A stretch of DNA of 64,000 bases. Origin: Trichobilharzia regenti. Lineage: Eukaryota; Platyhelminthes; Trematoda; Strigeidida; Schistosomatidae. The notes under the pieces are model-generated. The model searched no databases and was not told where the DNA came from. It was given only the letters and a program-made list of their open reading frames with translations. Shown piece by piece: positions 35,854-47,140 of the stretch (the first letter of the stretch is position 1; every line of letters begins with the position of its first letter). The translations under genes and the position numbers were made by a program. Where the stretch lies: NCBI GenBank assembly GCA_944472135.2, contig OX235264.1:84268319-84332318 (forward strand), written 5' to 3'.

Positions 35854-37962
35854 CTATAGTAGTAAAAGAGCTGGCTGGATGAAACGTTTGTGAAGACAAA
35901 GTTCAGGTTTCTCCCTAAGGATTGCTAAGGCGTCAGCTGAATGAAGAAGATGTAGGCGGAATAAATCCTTTAGAACAAGGACTTGTTGACGTTGTACTTT
36001 GTGTATGACTTTGAAAGGAGTCTCTTCTTGATGACGGGAATTAGTGATATGCTCGAGAGTTGAGGTGTTGACAGCTCCACATTCTCCTTTTGACAACCAT
36101 GCTGGTAGGTGTTGGTGGGAACGTCTAGACTGTGTGTGGCTGATACGGCGGTGTATGTATGTAATGAGATCCCGAGGAGCAGGTGAATTGGTGAATACAC
36201 CTTGAAGTTGTGAACAATGGGGTCTTGTCTTTGAGGTTTTTGTGAATGAATAATAGCATGTGTAGAGGAAGGTGGGTGTGGGGTGGTTGTGGTTGTGGTT
36301 GTGGTTGTGGTGGGATGAGACGTAGAGATGCAGAGAAGAAGGTTCTACGAATTTCTCTCTCCAGACGGCTTCGGAGGATCTGACTAACTGTATCTGGCTT
36401 GAATTTCAGATTTACAACTAGCTGTTATTGTTTCTTCGACAAATCCAGCTCTCGAGGAGTATCGGCCTTTCTATTTAGATGTTTATTGAGGGGAGGGCAT
36501 TGAAGGAGGTCGGATATCCAGTTTTGAATAGAGTTTGTTCTTCTGAAGGATTCCAATTTCTCCCTATTCAATTCAGTGCATCTCCAGTGCACATATGGTA
36601 GATTCTCGTGGCAAGAGAGGCAATGAGCTATTTGTTTGCCCATCGGGACAAAACTGTGTTAGACTGTGGGCTGTCCATTCCAATTTGGGTTATGGTAGAT
36701 TGGCCTTTGTAGGCTTCCGTGTGATCGTCTTGTGAGGCGGATATCTAGGGAGGCTAATTCACGTTTTGATTCCGCTTGGATTTCGGATATGACTGAGTGT
36801 TGTCGAATATCTATCTGTAAGATTTCATTCAGGTCACTGATATCCACCCTGTTGTAAACTTCGAATATTTGAGGATATTCGACTCGAGGTACGCCATGAA
36901 TCATTGAATGTGGAATAAGATGAAGAAGACAACTTGTGCAACAAATTCTGAAGGTAGGTGAAACAACAACAATAATAGCTAGTAAGGGATGCAGGATTTT
37001 TGGCGGGTGTGGGAGTGGGAGTGGGAGTGGGTAAAGGCGAAACTGTTAGATCTTGACAATGAAGTGATAGTGACCAAGTTGATTAGAGTGTCTGTGGTAA
37101 ATTCTTGTGAATACATTAGCTAGGCTTCTTCACATGGATTCCGATCTCTTCGGGTATATGTAGGAGCGAGCTGGAAGGACAAGTTAAGATAAGATAAGAT
37201 AAGATTAGTCGGAATACAACGGATAACTTTAAATGCCACTGTTAACATTGACGTTATAATAATCAGCACGACTAGGAGCAGACCACCGTTAGTATTTATT
37301 CATCATATTCCACTAACTTTCAGTTATTCTAATTTTACTACTTTCATTAGACTCGAATAAGTGCTTGAGACAACCAAATAATATCAACACAGTACTCAGG
37401 AATCATCGATTCTATCAAGTCTTTAATGACATTTCCCAGATATTCAGAAGTGAACATTTAGTGTGCGTCTCAGGATTAATTACTTGATGTGCCTCGTTGG
37501 TATACAAACATAGTTTACATAGTTTGAATCAATCAACTCACATAGGTGGCATACAGCTTCGGTTGAGGAGACGTTAGTGAATAGTGGATAGGCCCAATCC
37601 AACGGAGCCACAGTTAAGCCAGATACATTGATTTGACTTATTGGATCCACGAATTGAAACGTATCCTCCTTTAAGGAGTGTTTGGCGATTAGCTTTCTCC
37701 CAGTTTGTTAAGTACCTACTAGCCATGATGCTACGGGATGATGGTGGTGATCATAACATGTAAAGGATTGACATAGACTACCTGTTCTTTGTGGATGTTT
37801 GGTGAGCCATGTAAATGGGAAATTTCTGAACCAGACGGTGGTGTCATTTCCTAGGTCACTGAGCTGATTCTTCGGAGTTTCCTCCAGGAACTGTTCCTCC
37901 AGGTGCCCTGTGATCTCGCCTACAGCATAAAACCTTTCTGTTACATCATTTGTTAATTCCAT
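35854..37962 (-). pseudogene. PLE relics upstream of tubulin A
   Basis: Minus-strand reading, from 37962: an N-terminal PLE stretch (ELTNDVTERFYAVGEI), fingers and motif A region with a stop near 37705, then an unrelated gap and a PLE C-terminal scrap near 37220. From 36904 to 35854 follow the thumb (LDIRLTRRSHGSLQRPIYHNP, KLESFRRTNS, LNRKADTPREL), an RRTFFSASLRL block and a GIY-YIG end (RRISHTQSRRSHQHLPAWLSKG, TPFKVIHKV, HKRFIQP). Motifs B and C are missing, and frameshifts and stops are many. At least two PLE copies are superposed. The inverted twin is 59806-61908. Confidence 0.75.
37002..37032 (+). other. Candidate G-quadruplex repeat
   Basis: Five GGG runs separated by T-G-T or A-G-T spacers, a perfect short-loop G4 pattern. 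The mirrored copies are at about 32174-32200 (C-rich on the plus strand, one repeat shorter) and 60736-60768. The copy number of the GGGAGT unit differs between arms. Confidence 0.45.
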
Positions 37963-38156
37963 GATGCATGATTTGAGTGAGTCGATCTAATTCATTGCGT
38001 GACTCTTGAGTGTCTTACTAATCGGTCGAACTCTGCAACGTCTTAAAGACTTCCAACAGGACTCTGGATACTGGTTTCTGTAAATGCATTCGTGAATGAA
38101 GTTGAAATAATTTCTCGCTTCACTGAGCCTTTCGCTGTACTTCAGATACACATGCA

Positions 38157-40153
38157 TCACGGAATTAACAAATAATGTAACAAAAAGGTTTTGTGCTGTA
38201 GGCTAGCTCTCAGAGCACTTGAAGAAACAGTTCCTGGATTATGTGAATGAGGTTTCTGGTAAAATAAGGGAAAAGAAACGTACCAAAAAATTATTACAAA
38301 CCCTGGGAAGCAAAACTCCAGAAATGCGATTTCCCCCAAACCCTGGTCGGTATGTTTATAATTTTTCTGATGTTGTTCTTGATGACACTGATTTGCAAGT
38401 ATTATCCCTAGGCACTAGGTTTTGTAATAATCACGTTAGAATTAATAAGATGGATATGTAAGTCCAGTTTGAAAACTTTTATGCACAAACTGAAGGATTG
38501 ACACCCTCATCAGCTGAGGCAGTTGAAAGTCTTTAGTCAACTCTCGTCTACTGTTGTTATAAATATGTAAATAGTAAACGGAGACTGAATAGCTCATTGA
38601 CCGAGAAACACAGGGAAGCCCTAGATAAGCTGCGAAATAATGAGAATATAATAATTTCGAAACCTGATAAAGGCCCTGGAGTAGTAATAATGAATAAGAC
38701 TGAATACATAGATAAGATGAATGGAATACTCTGTGATCATCGAAAATTTCAAAAAATCACGTCTTCCGTCGATCCAACAGAAAAGTGGAGAAACAACTAA
38801 TTGAGTCACTAAATAGACTTAAACAACAAAGTAGCATCATAGAAGGTTTATATGAATCTCTAAAGCCTACTGGCACGATTACACCAAGATTATATGGACT
38901 TCCAAAAGTGCACAAAATTGGTTTGCCACTTCGACCAGTGTTAGATATATGTGTAATTCCCCATATCATGCCACAGAAAAATGGTTAGTGAAGCTCCTGA
39001 AACCTCTGCATAATGAGTTGGTAAAGCATAGTGTAAATGGCAGTTTTGAATTTGTTGGAAAAATAAGAGATCTTAATGTGAGGGACAAGTTTATGATATC
39101 TTCTGATGTATCCTCCTTGTTCACCAATGTACCGTTAATGGAGACAGTGGATTTTATATGTGAGGAGATTACTACACGAAACATAGACATCAGTATTTCT
39201 GTATCCGCCTTGAAGGAACTTATTTTAAGATGTACAATGAACGTTCACTTCTTATTCAATAAGGAATATCACAGACAAATTGATGGTGTAGCTATGGGCT
39301 CCCCATTAGACCCAATCCTAGCTGTTTTTTTCCTCGCTAAGTTAGAGAATGAACCACTGAAACGAGTAATTAGTGACTTGGATTTCTACTGTCGATATAT
39401 GGATGATACATTTCTGGCCATTAAAAACGAGCACGATGCAATGAATATCCTTAACAAGTTTAATGATGCCCATTCAGCAATAAACTTCACCATAGAGAAA
39501 GAAAGTAATGACAGTATCTCATTCCTAGAAGTCTTCATGGCAAGGAAAGAAGATGGCACACTAAGAAGGAGTGTGCACAGGAGACCTACTACAACAGGTC
39601 AGTACACTCATTTTTTGAGTTTTGTACCTTTGAAATACAAAGTGTCTGGTTCATAGAGCTAGGTTAATCTGTTCAGACGACTGCTTCAATTAGGAGCTTA
39701 AGATTATTAGAGAATTACTTAAAAAAATGGTTATCCAGATAAGTTTATTGAGAAAAATATGAATTCATCCCCTAGGACAGTCAGTCACTATGGCAACAGT
39801 TCGAAAAAACCACTGTTCATAAAACTTCAGTCCCTCGGTGACAACATCAGCGAAATAATAACACAACGACTGAAGAATGCAGTTAAAAGAGCTTATTATG
39901 CAGCAGAGGTGCGTTGTCTCTTCACAACCACACGTATTCTACGTATGAGTAATAAGGATAAACTACCTAAATTCGCCTCTTCTATGTGTATCTACCAGTT
40001 TGACTGCAGCTGCGGAGCCAGCTACATCGGGCGAACAATTAGGCAGGTTCATCATCGTATTTCCGAACATCATCCGGCATGGTTAAGCAAGGGACAAACA
40101 AGATCTATTCGTAGCTCTCTTTTAACTCACCTTGTAGATAGTGAGCATAAGGT
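38157..40153 (+). pseudogene. Penelope-like element 3, first part (interrupted)
   Basis: Nearly complete PLE coding region with several breaks. The N-terminal domain (QFLDYVNEVSGKIREKKR, then NFSDVVLDD) is at 38219-38460. ISKPDKGPGVVIMNK is near 38655, a frame change follows near 38790, then LYGLPKVHKIGLPLRPVLD. Another break precedes LFTNVPLMETVDF. Motif B is VAMGSPLDPILAVFF and motif C is YMDDTF. A break at 39656 precedes a GIY-YIG segment with CSCGASYIGRTIRQ and HHPAWLSKGQ. The frame is lost at 40153, where an RTE element is inserted, and resumes at 42356. It is the only copy here retaining the N-terminal domain and is dead by frameshifts. Confidence 0.85.
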
Positions 40154-40163
40154 TGACGTTAAT

Positions 40164-42345
40164 TATTATTTTTTTACTATTGCTCCCTTGGGTTCCTAGT
40201 GGAACATAGGGCTTCAACTGCACGTCTCCATTTTCTTCTGTCTTCTGCAATACTTTTCGCCTGCATCCATGTTAATCCATCTTCTTTCAACTCCTCTTCA
40301 CACGATCTCCTCCATGTCACCCTTGGACGTCCCACACGCCGCTTCCCTTTCGGGTTCCACTCGAGGGCTTGGCGCGCGATGTCACCCAGGGGTCTCCTCA
40401 GCGAGTGTCCGATCCATCTCCACTTTCTCCTGCATATTTGTTGGGCGATTGGTTCTTGCTTTGTTTGTTCCCATAATTCCTTGTTGGTGATTCTGTGTGC
40501 GTCGGTGGCACAGTGGTTAGGACACTCGGCGACCATGCACATGGCCCGGGGTTCGAGCCCACGCCGGCGCAAACCTGAAATCTATGGTCGGCCTGCAAAG
40601 TTTGGGCTACCGATATCCATGCTGAAAATTCCATACTTGTACCAAAAATACATTGTGGAATCAAGCTGTAAATCAAAAAAATAAATAAATAAATAAAAAA
40701 TAATTCTTTTCGGCCATCTGATCTTCAGTATTGAGCGAAGACAGTTGTTAATAAAGGTCTGCAGCCTTTTGGAAATATTCTTTGTGACCCGCCCGCCAAG
40801 TTTCTGATCCGTATAGAAGAGCTGACTGACTTGACGTTGTTTGTATTGAAAATCCTACCGAATTTTGTTGTTGATGCTGAGTGACAGCGGAAGATTTCCA
40901 GATTGGTTTCAGGCTGATGAATGTGTTTCTCGCCTTCCCGATTCTCGCTCGATTTGACATCCTCATCCGCTCCTCCTGTAGTTGAGACAGTGCTCCCTAG
41001 ATAAGTGAATGAAGTAACCTCTCTCAAATCCCTCCCATTGATGGTGATTGACGTTGGATGTTGTTGCTGTTGTTGGTTGGCTATTTTCATCACCTCCGTC
41101 TTGTCTATGTTCACCTGGAGTCCTGTCTTCACTGGCTGCTTCTTCGACCAGTTTGTCAGTCGGTTTTCGCTTGTAAGTCTTCGATTGTGTGTGATATCAA
41201 ACATAAATCAGCCACGCGCGAAATCCAGGTCTTCTAGGTTCTTCACGTCGGTTGGTCCAGGATATCCCTGTCTTCTCGTTTCCCACTCACTGTCTGACGC
41301 ATAATCCAGTCCACCACAATTAGGAATATCTTTCATTGGTGATAGTAAGCACCCTTTTCTGACTCCTGTGTTTACTCCAAACGCCTCGCTGAGTCTTCCG
41401 TTGTGGATCACTTGGCAGGTGCCGTTGTCGTACAGCTGTTGAATAAGGTTGATGAATATTTGGGCACCGTACGCCATAGTACTCGAGTAATTTCCAAATT
41501 ACTTCACGATCAACACTGTCGAAGGCCTTCTCAAAGTCTATAAAGTTGAGGTAGAGGTTTGATTGCCATTCCATGCTTTGTTCTGTGATGATGATGCGTA
41601 GAGTTGCAATTTGGTCAGTACATGATTTGCCTGACTTTCCTGAATCCAGCCAGCTTGTTCTGGTCGGAGTTCTGTCTCCAGTGCGTCCTTAATTCTCTCC
41701 AGGATGATGCGACTCAGGATTTTACTTGGCCTTGACAGGAACATGATTCCTCGCCAGTTCTTGCAGAGTGAGGCGTAAGTCGTCCTTCTTTGGTAGTTTC
41801 ACGAGGTAACCTTTCCTCCAATCAGTAGGCACGTTTCCCTCCTTCCAGACCTTTTGCAATAATGAAGTCAGCATGTCTGCTGTAGTCTCTGGGTCTGCTT
41901 TCAGTGCTTCACGGGGTATTCCATCTGGTCCGGCTGTTTTTCCAGCTTTCAGAAGTTTGATTGCATCCGAGACTTCAGCTCTCGTTGGAGGATTGGTGTC
42001 AACTTGCAGTTGTGTGCGCGCTGTTGTTGGTATTTCTGGACGGGTTGCAGGTGGTGGTCGGTTCAAGAGTCCTTTGAAGTGATCCGCCCATTGTTTAATC
42101 TGTTTTTCTTCCTTGGTAATGGGCTTCCCTTGGCTGTCTTTTATAGGTTTCGCTTGTGTTGGTCTCTTCCCGGATAGAGATTTGGTTGTCTGATATAGTG
42201 TCCTCAGGTCCCTTTTGCCTGCTGCTTTTTCAGCTTCAGTAGCTAGATTGTCGTAGAATCGTCTTTTGTCCTTCCTAGCACTTTTCTTCACTTCTTTGTC
42301 CAATGCTTTGTAAGTTGAGCTCATCGTCTCTTTCTCCATTAATTC
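40164..42345 (-). mobile_element. RTE/SR2-like LINE inserted in a PLE
   Basis: Minus-strand RTE copy, 5'-truncated. From 42339 it encodes a pre-RT linker (KKSARKDKRRFYDNLA, GKTAGPDGIPREALKAD, DWRKGYLVKLPKK) in an open 205-codon stretch. The frame then breaks. FIDFEKAFDSVDREV (motif A) is near 41540 and GVRKGCLLSPM (motif B, usual RQGC) near 41385. Motif C is ruined (DFA then RG). The C-terminal RRKWRWIGHSLRRP and EWNPKGKRRVGRP blocks are at 40250-40450. The 3' end lies at the low-coordinate side. A SINE sits inside at 40495-40700. Inactive. Confidence 0.88.
40495..40700 (+). mobile_element. tRNA-derived SINE inside the RTE copy
   Basis: 206 bp with A box TGGCACAGTGG (40506-40516), B box GGTTCGAGCCC (40550-40560), a ~110-bp body and an A-rich tail of AAATA repeats (40674-40700). 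It is flanked by TGATTCT (40488-40494) and TAATTCT (40701-40707), one mismatch. The RTE sequence on either side becomes continuous if the element is removed, as comparison with 1970-2000 shows. No hammerhead is seen in the body, so this is a different family from the 57.5-kb SINE. Confidence 0.8.
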
Positions 42346-42355
42346 TGACGTTAAT

Positions 42356-42995
42356 ACTGCATTTAAAATTATTTATCGCATTCCTACTAATCTTAATTTT
42401 GCTTTACGAGTTCGTCTTCTACATACAACTGAAGCAATAGGAATCCACCTGAAGAAGCCAAACTTGTGCGTTCAGAAGAAATTTGTACATCCACTTTCCT
42501 TACCTTGGCCACCGCTACATGATTGTATAAACCGGATTACTTCATCCCCCTCCCCCTAAAATATTTTTTTCTTTTCAAGAAACTATAAAAACTATAATTG
42601 TCCGAATTACTTTATTTTTCTATCTACTTCATTTTTAATTACGTGTTATCCTTTAAAAATTATTTTATTCTTATGACCACTTCAACATTAGTGACAAATT
42701 ATCAGTGTCCAAAATGTTTTATTTCATTTAACAATCTGTATTCCTTAATTGCTTTTCATTTTTCCAAAATTATGCATTATGTAATCAATCCACTTGTTGT
42801 AACCCTTTCCACTTTTAAATTATATACATTAACTTTATTCAATAATTCTCACCCCATCGACATTCTGACACCGATTAATTATTCTTAAAAAAATATAGCC
42901 ACTTGATTGGTAGATTCTTGCGTATTGTAATAAAAATGCTGTATATATTAGAGCAGAGCCGCAGATAAGGATCTAATTGAAAAGTAAATATTTCT
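42356..42995 (+). pseudogene. Penelope-like element 3, 3' part after the RTE insertion
   Basis: Continues the frame broken at 40153: AFKIIYRIPTNL, then VRLLHTTEAIGIHLKKPNLC and VQKKFVHPLSLPWP, which is the conserved C-terminal end of the PLE protein. A 3' region of about 450 bp follows, ending in ATAAGGATCTAATTGAAAA at 42965-42983, a worn form of the hammerhead found at the ends of the other PLEs (CTGANGA degraded, GAAA kept). Confidence 0.8.
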
Positions 42996-43018
42996 TCGAT
43001 CAATATTTATTATTTGAT

Positions 43019-44875
43019 CCATCATCTCTGAGTAAACCACGAGTATTCATTCTTTCGCTAATCCCCTATATAAGAAGGGACTATACAGTTTTATGTATAG
43101 TGATGGGAGAATTCTACAATACTATGTATGATTCCATTCACCGAGTATTTTGATGACACTGAGTGAGTGATGGATGATATGATATTACTCGGTGAAGAGA
43201 AGTGCATTATTTCTATGTGGTCACATTGAAGTGATGTGGCGAAGAATGTATAGCCGCTTGCGTTGACATTTGGTTGTCTCAAGCACCTATTGGAGTCTAA
43301 TGAAAGTAATCAAATTAGAATCTGATGACGACCAGTCAAGTGGTTATTTTAGTTACTCATTTTTAGGTATAGCTGGGTGAAATTAAGTGGTTAGAGGTCA
43401 GTCATCAAAACAATCAACTACTAGATGTTAGTGAGAAGATATCTGAGTTTTGAGTGAGTGGGGGTGGGGTGACGGTGACGGTGGCGGTGGGGGTGAATAT
43501 TAATTACAGAATTCATTTTGACTGGATTCTTAGGCTTTAGTAACAAGTTATAACACAATCAAAATATCTGTAAATTAATGACGACTAATAAGAATAGAAT
43601 GAATGACTCAGGAGAATTACGCCAATCACAAACAAGTAAGTTATTAGAGTTAGCCAGAATTGTGAAGATTAGCAAAGTCGAGAGATGGTTACAAGGGGAG
43701 GAAAACAATCTTTCGATCTCATTAATTTTTACAATTCTGACTAATTCTATATATTAACTTGGTTGTATTTTACGCAATGCTTCTGAGTCACCCTGTAATT
43801 TTTCTCAGTCATCATTATTATTTTTGTAGAATTCTTGACTATGTAAGAACTTGTGACTAACGCCTAGGAATAAACGTGTCTTGAATTCCGTAATTAATTT
43901 TCAGCCCAGCTCCTTCAACACCTGGATATATTGTTACTAGAATTTGTTAGTAGTTCCGGTTAGACCACGGATTGATATCAGATGGAGAAGCATTGGGAAC
44001 CAGGGAGCTCAGCCAGACAGCTGTTTCATGCTAGTTTGGGAATCACCGACTGTACACGCCGACTGGGTTTCGAAGACACGACCTTCCGGTTACAAGGCCA
44101 GAGAACTCGTATACCATTCAGCCACTGGGAACTGTTTCAATGGACATTGAGTTCCAACTTCTCCCAATTCGTGATGACTTTATCCCGACCACCAACCCAT
44201 GTCATCGGTGGGAACTCGATCGTCACTCGTCAATGGATGGACCCCACTGGTCACGAATTCTCACTACAACTTCGTCTTGTAGCCAGTCACCAACAACCAT
44301 CACATTAACTCGATTATGGGGAAGATTTTTTTATTTTAATATTTGTGTAAAGCTTGGTCACTGTGGTATTACGTAATTCTACTCCAAATCTAGACTAACA
44401 AATTCTTGTGAACTAAAACATGGAGTAGGGAATTGGAAATTAGATAACGAAGGAAAAGTGGTTAGTTAGTTAGTTAGTTAGTTTTGACTCTGTCAGTTTA
44501 TTTACACGTTCACCAATAAATATGGCTATAGAGGCAGTCAGAAACGAACTCATTTGTGATGAACAACTCGAACTTAGAAGGAAATTGCCACATGAGGACA
44601 TAATTGTGTGAGTGCAACTATGCCTGACTTCCACAATAGGTAAATAATTCCAGGGTAAAATATGCAAAGAATCTGAGGGAGTTCCCATGTGGTCACTAAT
44701 ATCACCGCTTGTGGAAGATATATTCATGGATAGGTGGGAAATCATAGCGGTTGAAACATTCAGCCCCACCCGTAGAGTATGGTGGAGGTATGTAGATGAC
44801 ATATTCACTGTACTTTGAACACAGGATATAGATAGATTTTTCGAATACATTAGCCTAAAGGTGGAGGCAATTCAA
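43019..44875. repeat. Inverted repeat arm R1
   Basis: Inverted copy of 29646-31076. The portion 43090-43265 is absent from that arm but is the reverse complement of 49030-49195, so this arm preserves a longer version of the junction. The piece 43266-43320 resembles 31838-31887. It contains the SINE-like element (43981-44135, minus) and the RT part of the second-lineage PLE (44470-44875, plus). Confidence 0.88.
43454..43496 (+). other. G-rich tract
   Basis: GGGGGTGGGG, then repeated GACGGT/GGCGGT units and GGGGG. Runs of two to five G with short spacers could form a quadruplex on the plus strand. It lies in the 418 bp that distinguish arm R1 from arm L1. Confidence 0.35.
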
Positions 44876-45860
44876 TTCACTTACAAATTGTAAAGTCGTG
44901 GATGGGAGCTTCCAATGCTGGATTGTAGTGTAAAATAGAAAGCAGATGGGAAGTTAAACACTAGTGTTTACGGGAAACCCACACATTTGAACCGATATTT
45001 GGATTTCCGATCATCCCACCATCTTATGTCAACGACACTAGGATTATTGAAATGTTTAAGTAGTAGAGCACGAAAACTAAGTAGTACCGAGGAAAATGTA
45101 GGACAGGAAGTGAGACATATAAGACAAGCTTTGAGACTTAATAATTACTCAGGTAAATTAATCAGGAAGTATGTGGGAAAACGTAGAAATGAAATTAAAA
45201 ATACTAGCAGTCATCGTGATAATAATAATAACAATAATAATAATAATAATAACAATAATAATAATAATAGTGATATTAATGTTGACATGCATGTCAAACA
45301 TGCACAGGATAATGACAACACCAACAATAAGGAATCTGAATCATCAGTAGTACTTGCATACATGAAGGAACCTCGGAAACTTCACTCAGAATTCTTAACA
45401 AGGCAGGAATGAAAGTGGCTAGCATTGAAACCCACAAACTCAGTTAGAATCAAGCTGTGTCAGTTAAAGTATCCGGTGGAGCCGATTAAACAAACCAGTT
45501 TATTTTATCTAATACACTCACTGTCTGGAATGATTGTCAGGTCAAGCACACAAGTCAAAGTAGCAGAATGGTGTCAGTCAGACTAGCGGAGCATAAAAAC
45601 CTAGCGAAATCGAGATTAGTTGACCCGAATAATATCAGAAATCTAGAGAATAGTTCAGCCATAGCACTGACTGCATGCAATTACACAACCATACAGTAGG
45701 ATGGGATAATCTAATGTAACAGCAGGGTGGAGGGCGAGATTGAAAACGGAAGCCTTGTTTATCGAATCAACTGAGAGAAAATACGTGTAGTGGGAATGAT
45801 TCAACACCTGTCCACCCAGACATCTGGAAAATTCTACTACCCCAATAGGACGACAAATAG
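44470..45860 (+). pseudogene. PLE (second lineage), RT to GIY-YIG
   Basis: Plus-strand frames give GVPMWSLISPLVEDIF, RYVDDIF (motif C intact), a TGA stop after FTVL, KVEAIQFTY, a broken YGKPTHLNRYLDFRSSHH block at 44965-45012, and an open 141-codon stretch (44987-45412) with an Asn run. From 45555 a GIY-YIG remnant follows (VRLAEHKNLAKS, then a TACNY motif). The RYLDF-SSHH and RLAEHK signatures mark a PLE group distinct from the YIGRTTRQ elements. Multiple stops make it dead. The inverted twin, 29646-30050, has only the RT piece. Confidence 0.75.
45214..45275 (+). repeat. AAT/AAC microsatellite encoding an Asn run
   Basis: (AAT)n with scattered AAC triplets. In the PLE frame it reads about 17 consecutive Asn codons, so it was probably slippage growth inside a dead coding region. 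Confidence 0.85.
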
Positions 45861-46024
45861 GTGAGAACAAAGAAAACTACAAAACTCAAGTTTCGAAGTC
45901 GTGTGATCATAATTGATTGGTATGATTATGAACAGCAATAAATTTTGTTCGAAACTGTGTCATCCAGTAAATAATACTGACTGTTTCACTGACTGACTGT
46001 GTGATACATCTAATAAACAAACTA

Positions 46025-46150
46025 ATATGGAAGATTTTATTTGGATAAAGCCACACAGTATTTGTTATACAGTAATATTTACTGATGACAACAACGTTTC
46101 GAGCACAAATTATTCCTCATAATCATATCAAGGCACTCAAACAACTTTCG
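46025..46150 (+). repeat. Dispersed repeat (possible PLE terminus)
   Basis: Third copy of the repeat at 1013 and 19685. It shares GATTTTATTTGGATAAA, TTATACAGTAATATT, CGTTTCGAGCACAAA and CATAATCATATCAAG. A CAA-containing insertion separates GATGA from CGTTTCGAG. On the minus strand ATGAGGA and CTCGAAAC resemble a hammerhead with C3 changed to A. Confidence 0.45.
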
Positions 46151-46214
46151 CGCTACACATATTCATATACATGCATATGAATTGATGAAACATTTGAATA
46201 AAAATAAGTGAACA

Positions 46215-47140
46215 TGAGTGATGGATGTGCATCATCAAGTTTTGTTAATATTTCATTCTTGTCAGCTGGCTGGCTGGCTCAACAAGAATGATGAATTTAC
46301 CACGAAAATAAGGGAGATAAGAATCCATTTTGTCTGCCACTTGTTTCAGTGCACTACTCTCAAGATTAACAACAGAGAAATTTGACACAGCTGCACCCAA
46401 CCGAGAACCCATGGTGATACCATCGATTTGTATTCAATGGAGGGAGAGAGAGAGAGAGACAGAGAGATGCAGCCTAGTTGATGACTTCGTCGAAAAGAAA
46501 ATTTTCTTCACTGACACTGCCTTTTTATTATTCCCCATAACATAGATTGTTCAATGTGAAGTGTACATTCATTCATTCATTCATTCATTCGAATAAAGGT
46601 TTATTTTTTATTTCCCAATGAATGAAAAGCAAAACGATATCACTGTAAGATTCTCAGTGAATCTTAGAAAGAGCTCTTTGAGATCCATTTGAACGGTGAT
46701 AGAAATTCAGATATCGAGCTGATTTTCAGCTATCTGTTGATATATGAATTCCATAGTCACGATAAATGTTACATTGGTGAACAGCCATATGATATCTACT
46801 ATGCATAGCATTTGCTTCCCATTTACACTATGACATCATGTAGGTTGGAAATGAATTCGAAGGAAGAAGTCTTCAACAGTATGACTTACTACTCTCTTGT
46901 GTAACAGTTGGAGGATTCCAACCAGCCACTGTGTCACTCCATGATAGGTGGAATTAGATATGTATGTATGTCTAGGAGTGTGAGAGGAGGAATTTCTGGT
47001 TTATGTGTTTTGGTGAAAGCACACACACATTCTTCCAGTTTGGGTATGAGACTTCTAGGCTGACTCGGAGACAGCTTCGTTTCTCCTCAGCTCCATAAGC
47101 ATATTTGTCAACTGCTGTTCAGCTTATACGTCTACATCTG
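46215..47140 (-). pseudogene. PLE reverse transcriptase relic
   Basis: Aligns by eye on the minus strand with 59010-59720 of the intact PLE. Shared blocks are GAGAACCCATGG and ATACCATCGATTTG (motif B region), TGTACATTCAT, TATGAATTCCA, TACATTGGTGAACA (FTNVP-type), AGCATTTGCTTCCCATTTACA, GGTTTATGTGTTTTGG and CTCAGCTCC. Indels and two microsatellites (GA at 46441-46465, ATTC at 46566-46590) break all frames. It is the oldest-looking PLE copy in the window. Confidence 0.7.

Larger units (their letters stand above)
40154..42355. repeat. 10-bp target-site duplication around the RTE insertion
   Basis: TGACGTTAAT occurs at 40154-40163 and again at 42346-42355, exactly where the PLE coding frame is split (HKVDV, then AFKIIY). 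Removing one copy and the intervening 2,182 bp restores the PLE reading frame order, which proves the insertion. Confidence 0.9.

Noticed and set aside
40495..40570. A functional tRNA gene at 40.5 kb
   Set aside because: A and B boxes are present but no proper cloverleaf forms, and the sequence is followed by a body, A-rich tail and target duplication, so it is a SINE.
45214..45412. Asn-rich host protein
   Set aside because: The Asn run is an AAT microsatellite inside a decayed PLE frame; flanking residues match PLE motifs.
46441..46590. GA and ATTC microsatellites as regulatory elements
   Set aside because: They are slippage tracts within a broken PLE copy; nothing links them to a gene.
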